Origin: Clostridiales bacterium
GTDB taxonomy: Bacteria > Bacillota > Clostridia > Christensenellales > Aristaeellaceae
Assembly: GCA_012728435.1 (NCBI GenBank)
Contig: JAAYFC010000009.1
Coordinates: forward strand, 1 to 57,456
Length of the DNA: 57,456 nucleotides
Direction: 5' to 3'
Under the pieces are notes generated by a model. It made no database searches. It was not told the DNA's origin and saw only the letters and a program-made list of their open reading frames with translations. Positions within the stretch are counted from its first letter, which is position 1; each line of letters begins with the position of its first letter. This document shows, piece after piece, positions 43,073 to 52,400 of the stretch. A program made the translations under genes and the position numbers.

Positions 43073-43948
43073 TTGATCAACCTCGCGCGCTTATCGGAGC
43101 TGCTGGGCTACTTGTACGACATGCAGGGCCTGCAATGCTCCGTCCACGAGCTGGACGGAAAGGAAATCTACTCCTCCAAAGCCCGCAGCCGCTACTGCGA
43201 CCTCATCTGCGCGGCCAAAGGGGGCTATCAACGCTGCCTGGTCTGCGACAAGGAGGGCATTGCTGAAGCCATCAAACGCAAAAAACCATACCAGTACCGC
43301 TGCCACGCAGGGGCCATCGACACCGCCATCCCGGTGTTGCTCTCCGGTGAAGCGGTCGCGGTGATCCTTTTTGGCCAACTGCTGGATGACAGCGATATTG
43401 AGGAGCAATGGGCAAAAGCCCAATCCCAGGTAGCCTGGTACCCCAACCAGGAGGAACTGCACCAGGCCTTTTACAGCCTGCCCCGGATGAGCCGTCGGGA
43501 AATCAAGGCCTGCTACGAGCTGGTGAACGCCTGCGTCAGCGAAACCCGTATGGAGCTGCTGACCACCCTGAATGATTCGGAAAATGCCCAGAAACTGGAG
43601 TTGTACATCGCCAACCACTATGCCCAGCCCCTGAACCTGTCCGGCATCGGGAAGGCCCTGAACATGAGCGTCAGCCGCCTGTGCGCCCTGGCCGCCGGCA
43701 TCACACCAGGGATGACGGTGATGCGCCTGGTGACCGCGCGGCGCATCGCAGCAGCCCAGTCCCTGCTAAAGGACAGCGCAAGCCCAATACGGGACATTGC
43801 CAGCCGGGTGGGCATCCCGGACTATAACTATTTTACGAAGGTCTTTAAAAAAGAAGTGGGACAGACCCCCTCAGCCTGGCGCAAACAGCAACAGCAGCAG
43901 CAAAAGTATCTAAACCAGCAAGTCAACAGCCAGTTTGAGCAGCAATAA
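43073..43948 (+). CDS. PocR-domain AraC-family transcription regulator
   Basis: A 291-aa regulator. The N-terminal PocR sensor domain (about residues 5-150) has the cysteine cluster RYCDLICAAKGGYQRCLVCD and YRCHAG. PocR domains sense small ligands such as diols or sugars. Two AraC helix-turn-helix motifs follow (LSGIGKALNMSVSRL and IRDIASRVGIPDYNYFTKVFKKEVGQTP). It starts with TTG 8 nt after AGGAGG. It is divergent from the sugar ABC/NahK operon and likely controls it. The last 30 residues are glutamine-rich, and the 3' end overlaps the opposite gene by 39 bases. Confidence 0.9.
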   Translation: MINLARLSELLGYLYDMQGLQCSVHELDGKEIYSSKARSRYCDLICAAKGGYQRCLVCDKEGIAEAIKRKKPYQYRCHAGAIDTAIPVLLSGEAVAVILFGQLLDDSDIEEQWAKAQSQVAWYPNQEELHQAFYSLPRMSRREIKACYELVNACVSETRMELLTTLNDSENAQKLELYIANHYAQPLNLSGIGKALNMSVSRLCALAAGITPGMTVMRLVTARRIAAAQSLLKDSASPIRDIASRVGIPDYNYFTKVFKKEVGQTPSAWRKQQQQQQKYLNQQVNSQFEQQ

Positions 43949-44674
43949 ACCCAGGACAACAAGCAGCAGCAGGCGCACAAAGGGTGCGCCTTTTTTGATG
44001 GCCAGCCTGGCGCCTGCAAAATTGCCCGCGATGCCAAAGGCGGCCGCTGGCAGCGCCAGCGCGTAGAGCACATGCCCGGTTGTGATGAGGGTGAGGAGCG
44101 CCCCCACATTGCTGCCCAGGTTGACCAGCTTGGCCGTGCCGGAAGCGGTCAGCACCCCCTCCCCCATGAGCATCACATAGGCCAGGATTAAGAAGGTGCC
44201 CGTACCAGGGCCTACCAGCCCGTCATACAGGCCAATCACAAAGCCAATGAAAAGGCAGGCTGGCAGGGTGAAGCGCGGTGGTATCAGCGCGGCGCGGACA
44301 GACAAATCCTTCTTTTTCAGCACGATGAAGGCCACAGCCGGCAGCGCCAGCAGCACGCCTGCACGAATGTGTTTTTCCGGCAAAATGGTCAGCAAATATG
44401 CGCCCAGTATCGCGCCAAAAATGGAACCCACAACGGACGCGATGCCCGCGCGGTAGTTGATCAGCCCACGCGAGGCATAGGTGAAGGTGGACACTGTGGT
44501 CCCCATCACCGCGGACAGCTTGTTGCTGCCGCCGGCCAAGGAGGGCGGCAGACCAGCCAGGTAATAGGCCGGCAGGGAAATCAATCCCCCGCCGCCCGCA
44601 ATGCTATCCACGAAGCCCGCTAAGAAGATCAGCGGACAAACAACCAGCAGCATCTGCCAGGTGACATCAACCAT
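43910..44674 (-). CDS. TauE/SafE-family membrane permease
   Basis: A 254-aa protein with about eight membrane helices. Family marks are FLAGFVDSIAGGGGLISLPAYYLAGLPP near the start and GFVIGLYDGLVGPGTGTFLI in the middle. Members export or import sulfonates, sulfite or other small anions. The ATG lies directly after the stop of the SH3/RCC1-like gene, so these are cotranscribed. Its last 39 bases overlap the convergent AraC gene. Confidence 0.88.
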   Translation of the reverse strand: MVDVTWQMLLVVCPLIFLAGFVDSIAGGGGLISLPAYYLAGLPPSLAGGSNKLSAVMGTTVSTFTYASRGLINYRAGIASVVGSIFGAILGAYLLTILPEKHIRAGVLLALPAVAFIVLKKKDLSVRAALIPPRFTLPACLFIGFVIGLYDGLVGPGTGTFLILAYVMLMGEGVLTASGTAKLVNLGSNVGALLTLITTGHVLYALALPAAAFGIAGNFAGARLAIKKGAPFVRLLLLVVLGLLLLKLAVDLLV

Positions 44675-45778
44675 TTACCAGTTTCCAAACCAGGCCTCGC
44701 CCGCGAACAGGACACGGCCATCCTTGGTCAGCGCAGCCACATAGTCATCTCCGCAGGCGATGTCAATCAAGTTGTCCCACCCCGCGGTTTCCGCAGCCAG
44801 GGCTGGCTTGGTGCACAGCAGTTTGCCTTCAGTGGTTAAACCAACCAGGAAACTGCCGCTGATTTTGATTTTTGTGATATTTTTCCAGCCCGTAACCTGG
44901 GACTGCAGATCCTGATGCAGCAAAAGAACGCTGCCATCTGTTGTAAGCGCTGCCACAAGGGGGCGTGTTATGATATTGTTAACAACTTCCACCCCCAGCT
45001 CAATCTTCATGACATCAGACCAGTTGGAGACCTCCACAACCGCCTCATTGCTCACCATGTCGGTCGTTCCGAAGAAATGCACCTTGCCCTGGCCATCCAC
45101 ATAAGCCCCAGGGCCGTAATAAGACGTCCAGGCGGCAAAATCACGCACCTCGCTGCCCTCTGGCAACAAGAAATGGGAGTGATAGCCATTGAGCTGCAAC
45201 AGTGCGTTTTCGGCTGTCCGCACAAGGAAGCTATCATCAAAGCCTTCTATCGCCACGAAGTCTTGTTGAAAGTAATTGCTTGCCCCGCCCCGGATTCCTT
45301 CCTGCAAGATCATTCCATCAGTTGTAAGCGCATAAAAGGTATGGTAGCCGACATCAATCGCCTTGACATCATGCCAGTGTACCGGGTTTTCGTGGGCGAT
45401 GTGCAGCAAGCCGCCAAAATGCGGCCTGCCCTCACGGTCCAACGCCATAAACAGGGCCTTCTCCCCTGAAATGGCCGTGATGTTTTGATACAGTTGACTG
45501 GGCGGGATGACCATGTCCTGGCGGACCCAGCCCTCTGTCTGCCGCTTCCGGTTCTCGCTCATGGTGCTGACGCGATACCAGGTGTCCCCGCGGTGCGTTT
45601 CCTCGCCCAGGATGTACAGCACATCCCCCCGCTGCTTTCTACCAATGATGTCCCCCGCCGGGCTTTTCCGCAGGTTGACCTGATCCTGCGCGAACTCGCC
45701 AAAGCCTTTTTCAGCTGCAAGGGCGGGCAGGATGAAACAGCATAATAAGAGAAGCCATGTCAGTGCTTTTTTCAACAT
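44675..45778 (-). CDS. Secreted SH3 plus RCC1-like repeat protein
   Basis: A 367-aa exported protein with a signal peptide at about residues 1-21 (LPALA). An SH3-like domain follows (VNLRKSPAGDIIGRKQRGDVLYILGE). The rest has RCC1-type blades, seen as repeated 'ALTTDG' and 'GLTTEGKLL' strands such as TFYALTTDGMIL, LVAALTTDGSVLLL and YVAALTKDGRVLFAG. The function is unknown, and a surface-exposed or wall-binding propeller is likely. It is the first gene of a two-gene unit with the TauE-like permease. Confidence 0.82.
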   Translation of the reverse strand: MLKKALTWLLLLCCFILPALAAEKGFGEFAQDQVNLRKSPAGDIIGRKQRGDVLYILGEETHRGDTWYRVSTMSENRKRQTEGWVRQDMVIPPSQLYQNITAISGEKALFMALDREGRPHFGGLLHIAHENPVHWHDVKAIDVGYHTFYALTTDGMILQEGIRGGASNYFQQDFVAIEGFDDSFLVRTAENALLQLNGYHSHFLLPEGSEVRDFAAWTSYYGPGAYVDGQGKVHFFGTTDMVSNEAVVEVSNWSDVMKIELGVEVVNNIITRPLVAALTTDGSVLLLHQDLQSQVTGWKNITKIKISGSFLVGLTTEGKLLCTKPALAAETAGWDNLIDIACGDDYVAALTKDGRVLFAGEAWFGNW

Positions 45779-45783
45779 GCTTG

Positions 45784-46010
45784 TATCCTTTCATGTAAAA
45801 TCCACCTATAAAACGCGTGGCCTGCCCGTTTTCGTGCATCAATACCGGGAATCTTGAGCCGTTTCTGCGTAATCGCGCTACCGGCTTGTATGAGGAGCCA
45901 TCGCCGAAAGCGTAGCTGGGGCTGGGCTTAGAACACGTAATGACTTAAAGCAGGCTCTGGACCACAATCCTAAGCCTGCGTCGCTAGTGGCGGGAAACCA
46001 TTTGGCAAAG
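45784..46010. other. Noncoding region with several possible RNA stems
   Basis: It lies between a broken gene and the SH3/RCC1-like gene. On the plus strand GCAGGCT pairs with AGCCTGC around 45950-45980, and GCTAC near 45887 pairs with GTAGC near 45911, reinforced by GGC with GCC. The strand is not fixed. I see no gene, tRNA or known riboswitch. It could be a leader RNA of the minus-strand gene at 45778. Confidence 0.35.
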
Positions 46011-46032
46011 CCGTTTGATACGCCCTGGTCCT

Positions 46033-46280
46033 TTACTCAAACTCCTCCGCCTGGCGCTCCATATTTTCCACAACAATGTCATAGATTTCACCCAGGGAGG
46101 CACAGTACTCCAGCACTTCCCAGGTTTGTTGGTGTGGAAGTGGATTTTGATCAGCTCCTCATCCCCCACCGCCAGCAGGCAATCACCCTCAAAATGCTCA
46201 GTGAAATAGGCGTTGATTGCGTCCTCGTCCAGGTCCGTCCCCTCAATCAAGGTTTGCACGTCAAATTTAAATTCCAGCAT
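46033..46280 (-). pseudogene. Frameshifted small FakA/YloV C-terminal-like gene
   Basis: The frame starts at 46280 and reads LEFKFDVQTLIEG ... CLLAVGDEELIKIHFHTNKPGK, a standalone relative of the C-terminal part of fatty-acid-kinase FakA (YloV). After GK a one-base loss near 46116 breaks the frame. In the next frame the family sequence resumes as VLEYCASLGEIYDIVVENMERQ and stops at 46033. The gene is therefore either a fresh pseudogene or a sequencing error. It lies 12 nt after the DsbA-family gene. Confidence 0.7.
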
Positions 46281-46292
46281 ACTTACCCCCCC

Positions 46293-46931
46293 TTATATTG
46301 ATCGATGCGCCGCTTTTACAAGCGCGTCCAGATAGTCCTTTTGGCTCAGGTCACCTGAGAAATGTTGGGTGCCATCCACCAGATAATAGGGCACATAATC
46401 GATGTTCATCTGCCGGGCGATGGCGTCATCCGCCAGCACCTCCTGGCGAAACTGGCCAGAGGACAGCACGGCGCGCGCATCCCGTTCATGAAGCCCCACA
46501 TCGTTTGCCGCGCGCACAAGCACCTCATGGTCGCTGAGGATCACGCCCTGCATAAACTCCATCTCCTGGGCGCGGCGGAAGAACTCATTCCCCACACCCT
46601 GTGTCTTGGCATACTGCAGCAGCCGGTGCGCATCCATCATGTTCGCGTAGCGCGCGTTGACCATATCCAACATGAGTCCGTCGCCTTTTGCAATCTCCTC
46701 AAGCGCCTTGAAGCCTTTCAAGACCTCGTCAATCTGCTTGCCGTATTCCATCTTCACATGCTCTGCTATACTTAAACCATCGGGCTTGTCGCTGTCCTTA
46801 TTGAGCAGAAAGCTGCGCGGGATGACCTCAGCCGCCTCCACAAGGCCCAGTTGCCCTAAGGCTTCAAACAGGCGTGCCTTCCCAATAAAACAATAGGGAC
46901 AGTGGAAATCCGCCCAAACTTCGATCCTCAT
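46293..46931 (-). CDS. DsbA-family oxidoreductase (FrnE-like)
   Basis: A 212-aa cytoplasmic thioredoxin-fold protein. The active site CPYC lies at about residues 11-14 in VWADFHCPYCFIGK. The helical insertion and the late MNIDYVPYYLVDG cis-proline region match the FrnE/HCCA-isomerase branch. It may handle oxidised thiols or act in glutathione-like chemistry. ATG 46931 is chosen because GGGAG lies about 8 nt upstream. A GTG 15 bases earlier is in frame but weaker. The FakA-like remnant follows on the same strand. Confidence 0.87.
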   Translation of the reverse strand: MRIEVWADFHCPYCFIGKARLFEALGQLGLVEAAEVIPRSFLLNKDSDKPDGLSIAEHVKMEYGKQIDEVLKGFKALEEIAKGDGLMLDMVNARYANMMDAHRLLQYAKTQGVGNEFFRRAQEMEFMQGVILSDHEVLVRAANDVGLHERDARAVLSSGQFRQEVLADDAIARQMNIDYVPYYLVDGTQHFSGDLSQKDYLDALVKAAHRSI

Positions 46932-47099
46932 ATCTATCACTCCCACAGCGCCTGACGTTTTTATTGCTCTGCGCCGTTTACTGTATACCCAAAGTGGACG
47001 GCTCCCAACAATAAATCAGTTTTCATGATAAAATGCCGCTGGCAACACAGTTATGACACAAAATAAAGGTACAATGAAACCAGAAAGGGGTGAGGGCAA

Positions 47100-47792
47100 A
47101 TGCGGATGCTGATTGCGGATGACCACCAGCAGATTACCCAGGTGCTGGAGGCCTATGCCAAAAAGGAAGGTTTTGACACAGTGGTTGCGCACGACGGCGC
47201 ACAGGCGCTGGCCATCGCGACCACGGACATGCCGGATATCATTTTGCTGGATGTGATGATGCCCAAGATGGATGGTTTTGAGGTGTGCCGACGCATCCGC
47301 GCCTTTTCCACCGTGCCCATCCTGTTGATCACCGCCCGCGGGGAGGATTTTGAGCGCATCATGGGGCTGGACATCGGCGCGGATGATTACATCGTCAAGC
47401 CCTTTTCCCCAGGGGAGGTCATGGCCAGGGTGCGCGCTGTGCTGCGCAGGGCGGAGGTAGGCCAAGCGCCGCAAACCGAAGGCATTTTACGGGGCAAACT
47501 CCTGCTTAACATGGACACGGCCGATGTAACAGTGGATGGACAAGCAATTGCGCTGACCAAAAAGGAAATGGACCTGCTGTACACGCTGGCAGACAAACCG
47601 GGACGCATCTTCACGCGCGAGCAATTGCTTAACAGCCTTTGGGGTTATGACTACTTCGGGGACAGCCGCACGGTGGATTCCCATATCAAACGCCTGCGCG
47701 CCAAGCTGGACGTGACGGACAAGCCCGGTTTTTTAATCCGCACGGTTTGGGGACGGGGATACCAGTTTGAGGTAAGTGACGATGAAGCTTAA
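47100..47792 (+). CDS. OmpR-family response regulator
   Basis: A 230-aa two-component regulator. The receiver domain has acidic residues D7 and D8, the phosphoacceptor D51 in LLDVMMPKMDGF, and the lysine in YIVKPFSP. The C-terminal winged helix binds DNA (REQLLNSLWGYDYFGDSRTVDSHIKRLRAKL). The ATG follows AAAGGGGTGAG. The histidine kinase gene starts 11 nt before its stop, so both are translationally coupled. Confidence 0.94.
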   Translation: MRMLIADDHQQITQVLEAYAKKEGFDTVVAHDGAQALAIATTDMPDIILLDVMMPKMDGFEVCRRIRAFSTVPILLITARGEDFERIMGLDIGADDYIVKPFSPGEVMARVRAVLRRAEVGQAPQTEGILRGKLLLNMDTADVTVDGQAIALTKKEMDLLYTLADKPGRIFTREQLLNSLWGYDYFGDSRTVDSHIKRLRAKLDVTDKPGFLIRTVWGRGYQFEVSDDEA

Positions 47793-49215
47793 AATTACCG
47801 GCAAGTTGATGACCTATTTCGCGATGACCCTGGTACTCTTTGCCCTTGTGTTGGGGCTGCTGTTCGCGTTGATGTTCCGCGATTTTAGCGCGCAAGTGTA
47901 TCAGGACAGTTTAACCACGCGGGCGGAACAGATTGCGGACAGCCTCTCCGCCTTTGGGCGCGGGCGCGACCGGCCGGCAGGCGGCATGAACAACACCATG
48001 CGCCTGTTAAGCGAGGCGGCAGACACGGACATGTGGTTGGTGGACCGCACAGCCCGCACGGTCACCGCGGGCAGGCGAACAAAGCCCGTGGAATACAGCC
48101 AGCTGCCGATGGATGCGGACAAGCTGTTGGGTGAGGTGTTTGACGGCAGGATTGCGCACAGCCGCGCCTTTTCCGGCATGTTGGAGCAGCCCACCATCAC
48201 CGTGGCAGCCCCCATCAAGGACACAAATGGGCAGGTCGTCATGGCGCTGCTGCTGCACGGCACTGCGGAGGGAACGGACGCCGCGACGCGGGAGGGCCTC
48301 AAGCTGCTGCTGATATCCGGGTTGATCGCCCTGGCACTTTCAAGCGGCGCGGCAGCCCTATTATCACACCACTTTATCAAACCCATCAAGGCGATGCAGG
48401 TGGCAGCCAACCACTTGGCGGAGGGGGATTACGCGGTCCAGGTGGCGGCCTCGCGCCGGGATGAGCTGGGTGCGCTGGCGCAGGACCTTAACAGCCTCTC
48501 ACGCAGCCTGATGTCCTCCCTTGAACAAAGCAAGGCCGAGGAGGAGCGCAGGCGCCACTTCATGGCGAAGGTGTCGCACGAATTGCGCACCCCGGTGACC
48601 GTGCTGCAAAGCACCCTGGAAGCCCTGACCGACGGCGTGATAACGGATAAAGAGGAGGTGAAGCGCCACCAGGAGGGCCTGCTTAAGGAGAGCCTGCACC
48701 TCAAACGCATGGTACAGGACCTGCTGGACCTGTCCCGGATGCAAAGCCCAGGCTATGCGTTTCAAACAGATCAGGTGAATTTGTCCGCACTGGTGACGGA
48801 TGTAGCCCGCACCGCAAAGGCGCTGGGTGAAGATAAGGACCTGGTGATTGAGGCGACCTTCGCGCAGGTGCCCGCATTGACCGGGGATGCCACCCGATTG
48901 CGACAGTTAATGCTCATCCTTGTGGACAACGCGGTGCGCGTCAGCCCCAGGCAAGGCCAGCTGCGGATTGATCTGGAATTACATGAGCAAGGCGCCGTAT
49001 TCACCATCCAGGATCAGGGGCCGGGCATCCCGGAAACACTGCTCCCCCATCTGTTTGATGCTTTCCGCACCGGCGAAAACGTCGGCGTTCATCCACAAGG
49101 GACAGGGCTGGGGCTAGCCATCGCCAAAGAGATTGCGGAACGCCACGGCGCAGTATTGACCGGACAAAATGCACAGGAAGGCGGCGCTGTGTTTTCGCTG
49201 CAGTTCCCTTCATGA
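47782..49215 (+). CDS. Sensor histidine kinase
   Basis: A 477-aa membrane kinase, partner of the preceding regulator. Helix 1 (about residues 11-33) and helix 2 (about 175-195) flank a 140-residue outer sensor domain. HAMP follows (FIKPIKAMQVAANHLAEGDY), then the H-box VSHELRTPVTVLQSTLEAL with the phosphorylated histidine, the N-box VDNAVRVSP, the G1 box DQGPGIPE and the G2 box GTGLGLAIAKE. The stimulus is unknown. ATG 47782 has GAGGTAAG just upstream. A structured RNA element begins 24 nt after its stop. Confidence 0.92.
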   Translation: MKLKITGKLMTYFAMTLVLFALVLGLLFALMFRDFSAQVYQDSLTTRAEQIADSLSAFGRGRDRPAGGMNNTMRLLSEAADTDMWLVDRTARTVTAGRRTKPVEYSQLPMDADKLLGEVFDGRIAHSRAFSGMLEQPTITVAAPIKDTNGQVVMALLLHGTAEGTDAATREGLKLLLISGLIALALSSGAAALLSHHFIKPIKAMQVAANHLAEGDYAVQVAASRRDELGALAQDLNSLSRSLMSSLEQSKAEEERRRHFMAKVSHELRTPVTVLQSTLEALTDGVITDKEEVKRHQEGLLKESLHLKRMVQDLLDLSRMQSPGYAFQTDQVNLSALVTDVARTAKALGEDKDLVIEATFAQVPALTGDATRLRQLMLILVDNAVRVSPRQGQLRIDLELHEQGAVFTIQDQGPGIPETLLPHLFDAFRTGENVGVHPQGTGLGLAIAKEIAERHGAVLTGQNAQEGGAVFSLQFPS

Positions 49216-49221
49216 TTGGGC

Positions 49222-49234
49222 AGATAAGTTATCT
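49222..49234. repeat. 13-nt palindrome AGATAAGTTATCT
   Basis: This short perfect palindrome lies between the kinase stop and RNA copy B. It could be an operator or part of a transcript end. No promoter is clear here. Confidence 0.3.
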
Positions 49235-49238
49235 CATC

Positions 49239-49392
49239 CTGATGGAAAACTTTAACGCACCGATGGGGCGAGAGGTTTTCGAGGTTCCGATAAGTCGAGT
49301 GAAGGAGGCGTAGCAATAGCTATGTTGACTGAACAAGACAAAGCGGAAACCGAAAAACACCGGCTCATCAAAGCGTTAAAGTCTGATATCAG
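49239..49392 (+). ncRNA. Candidate structured noncoding RNA, copy B
   Basis: It is homologous to 8064-8222. P1a pairs 49239-49243 with 49388-49392. P1b pairs 49249-49258 with 49373-49382 (10 bp perfect). P2 pairs 49276-49289 with 49344-49356, with a bulge and one mismatch. The hairpin pairs TAGC 49311-49314 with GCTA 49319-49322, with a 4-nt loop where copy A has 6. The core segments 49290-49310 and 49323-49343 are the most conserved. It follows the histidine kinase stop and precedes a strong plus-strand terminator, so it may be a separate small RNA or the 3' end of the kinase message. Confidence 0.55.
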
Positions 49393-49398
49393 TATCAC

Positions 49399-49425
49399 AA
49401 GCCGGGCTTAGACACCCGGCTTTTT
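49399..49425 (+). terminator. Terminator after RNA copy B
   Basis: AAGCCGGG (49399-49406) pairs with CCCGGCTT (49415-49422), followed by five T. It ends the plus-strand transcript that carries copy B. Confidence 0.88.
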
Positions 49426-49431
49426 GCGCGC

Positions 49432-49464
49432 AAAAACACCCGCCAGGCGGGTGCCTGGCGGGTG
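49432..49464 (-). terminator. Terminator of the PFOR gene
   Basis: An 11-bp perfect stem (49437-49447 with 49454-49464) is followed on the minus strand by TTTTTG. It lies about 20 nt after the PFOR stop. Confidence 0.9.
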
Positions 49465-49483
49465 AATATTCGGTCGGTCGGGC

Positions 49484-52400
49484 TTACTCGGCGCCGGCCA
49501 GCTTCTTGAGGTTGGCCAGACGGATGGCGGCCTCCTCCTCGGAGCGTTCAAACAGGGGCGCTGCATGATCCGGGAAGGCCCGCAGCAGGGAGGTGTAGCG
49601 CACCTCGCCCTTGATGAAGTCCTGATAGCTCTCGGTGGGATCCTTGCTGTCAATGACTAGCGGGTTCTTGCCCTCATCGGCCAGCTGCGGGTTGTAGCGG
49701 TACAGGTTCCAGTAACCAGAGGCCACCGCCTTGCGGGTCTCGGCCTGGGAGAAGGACATGTTGATGCCGTGGTTGATGCAGGGGCTGTAGGCGATGATGA
49801 GGGAGGGGCCGTCATAGGCCTCGGCCTCGTTGAAGGCCTTGAGCACCTGGTTGTAGTTGGCAGACATGGACACGTGGGCAACATAGACATAGCCATAGCT
49901 CATGGCCATCATGCCCAGATCCTTCTTGCGGGTGCGCTTGCCGGCCGCGGCAAACTTGGCCACAGAACCGGTGGGGGTGGCCTTGGACGCCTGGCCGCCG
50001 GTGTTGGAATAGACCTCGGTGTCCAGCACCAGGATGTTCACATCCTGATTCTGGGCCAGTACGTGGTCCAGTCCGCCGTAGCCGATGTCATAAGCCCAGC
50101 CGTCGCCGCCGATAATCCAGATTGACTTCTTGGCCAGCATGTCGGCATGCTGCACCACATAGCGGGCAACTTCGGAGGATGCGCTGTTGCTGTCTTTGGC
50201 TAGCACGCGTTCGCAGGCAGCCTTAAGGGCTTCGCCGGCTTCCTTGGAGGCATCGGCATCCTTCATAACCTCCAGCCACTTCTGGCCGGCTTCCTTGATG
50301 GCCTTGTCGGTTTCTGCCATCTCGACCAAGGCTGTTACCTGCTCGGCCAGCTTCTCCCGGCGCTGGGTGTAGGCCAGGTTCATGCCGAAGCCGAACTCCG
50401 CGTTGTCTTCAAACAGGCTGTTGGCCCAGGCGGGGCCGTGGCCCTTGCTGTTTGTGGTGTAGGGCACCGTGGGGCTGGAGCCGCCATAGATGGAGGTGCA
50501 GCCGGTGGCGTTGGCGATGACCATCCTGTCACCAAACAGCTGGGTGGCCAGCTTGATGTAGGGGGTCTCACCGCAGCCTGCACAGGCGCCGGAGAACTCA
50601 AACAGCGGTTTGAGGAACTGCGCGCCGCGGACGGTGTTCTTGTTGTGCTGGATGCGGTCATCCGGCAGGTTGTTGGCAAACTCCCAGTTCTTTTCCTGGT
50701 GGCGCTGGCTGTCCAGGGGCTTCATCTGCAGGGCCTTGGTCTTGGCGGGGCAGACTTCATAGCAGTTGCCGCAGCCGGTGCAGTCCAGGGGACTGATCTG
50801 AATGCGGAAGTCGTTGCCGGCATAGTCACGGCCGATGGCGGGCTTGGTCTCAAAGCCCTCGGGGCGCTTGGCGCCGCTTTCAATCAAGAAGGGACGGATG
50901 ACGGCGTGCGGGCACACCATGGCGCACTGGTTGCACTGGATGCAGTGCTCCATCTGCCACTCGGGCACGTTGACCGCGATGCCGCGCTTCTCATACTGGG
51001 TGGTGGCGGTGGGCACACGGCCGCCAGGATCAAAGGCGGACACGGGCAGGGAATCACCAGCCTGACCCAGGATGGGCTTGGCAACCTCGTTGAAGTAATC
51101 TGTTGCCCTGACCTTCATGGGCTGGGCACCGGTGGTGGCATCGGCCCAGGCGGCGGGGATTTTGACCTCATGCAGCTCGGCGGCGGCGCCGTCAATCACG
51201 GCCCAGTTGGCCTTGACAACCTTGTCACCGCGGCGGCCATAGGTTGCCTTGGCGTAGTCCTTCATGTATTTCTCAGCCTGGGCATAGGGAATGATGTTGG
51301 CCAGCTTAAAGAAAGCAGCCTGCATGATGGTATTGATGCGGGAGCCCATGCCGTGATTGGCGGCCAGGGAAATCGCGTCAATCACGTACAGCTTGGCCTT
51401 TTTCTTGGCCAACTCGCGCTTCATGGAGGCGGGCAGGCGCTCGTCCAGCTCCTCTTCCGTCCAGGGGCAGTTGAGCAGGAAGGTACCGCCGCGCTTTAGG
51501 TGACCCACCATGTCATACTGGGTGACATAGGCCGGGTTGTGGCAGGCGACGAAGTTGGCGTCGTCAATCTGGTAGGTGCTCTGGATGGGATCCTTGCCAA
51601 AGCGCAGATGGCTGACGGTGAGGCCGCCGGATTTCTTGGAGTCATAGGCGAAATAAGCCTGCACGTTGAGCTTGGTGTGATCGCCGATGATCTTGATGGA
51701 GTTCTTGTTGGCGCCGACGGTGCCGTCGCTGCCCAGGCCGTAGAACTTGCAAGCCACAGTGCCTTCGGGCGCGGCGTTGAACTGGCGGCCCAGCGGCAAG
51801 GAGGAATTGCTCACGTCGTCGTTGATGCCCGCGGTGAAGTGGTTCTTGGGACGGGCCTTGGCCATGTTGTCGTACACAGCCTTGACCATGGTGGGGGTGA
51901 ACTCCTTGCTGGAGAGGCCATAGCGGCCGCCCAGCACCGTGATGTCACTGCGGCCGGCTTCCGCCAGGGCGGTGTGGACATCGGTGTACAGGGGATCGCC
52001 CAGCGCGCCAGGCTCCTTGGTGCGGTCCATGACGGACAGGCGCTTCACGGTCTTGGGCAGGGCTTTTAAGAAGACGTCGGCTGCGAAGGGGCGGTATAGG
52101 CGCACCTTGAGCACGCCCAGCTTCTTGCCCTTGCGGTTGAGGGCCGTCACGGTCTCGTGTACGGTCTCGGCGCCAGAGCCCATGATGATGATCACATCCT
52201 CGGCTTCCGGGTCGCCCACATAGTCAAACAGCTTATAGGAGCGGCCGGTAAGCTTCTTCACCTGCTTCATGCACTCCTCCACAATGCCTGGCACGGCCTT
52301 GTAGTAGGGGTTGGCAGCTTCGCGGTTTTGGAAGAAGACGTCCGGGTTCTGGGCGGTCCCGCTTTGATGCGGTTTCTCGGGGTTCAGGGCGCGGGCACGG

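Noticed and set aside
50438-51499. A 353-codon open frame on the plus strand inside nifJ
   Set aside because: It is antisense to a clear PFOR gene, glycine/valine-rich in the way produced by the complement of GC-rich codons, and has no ribosome site or domain.
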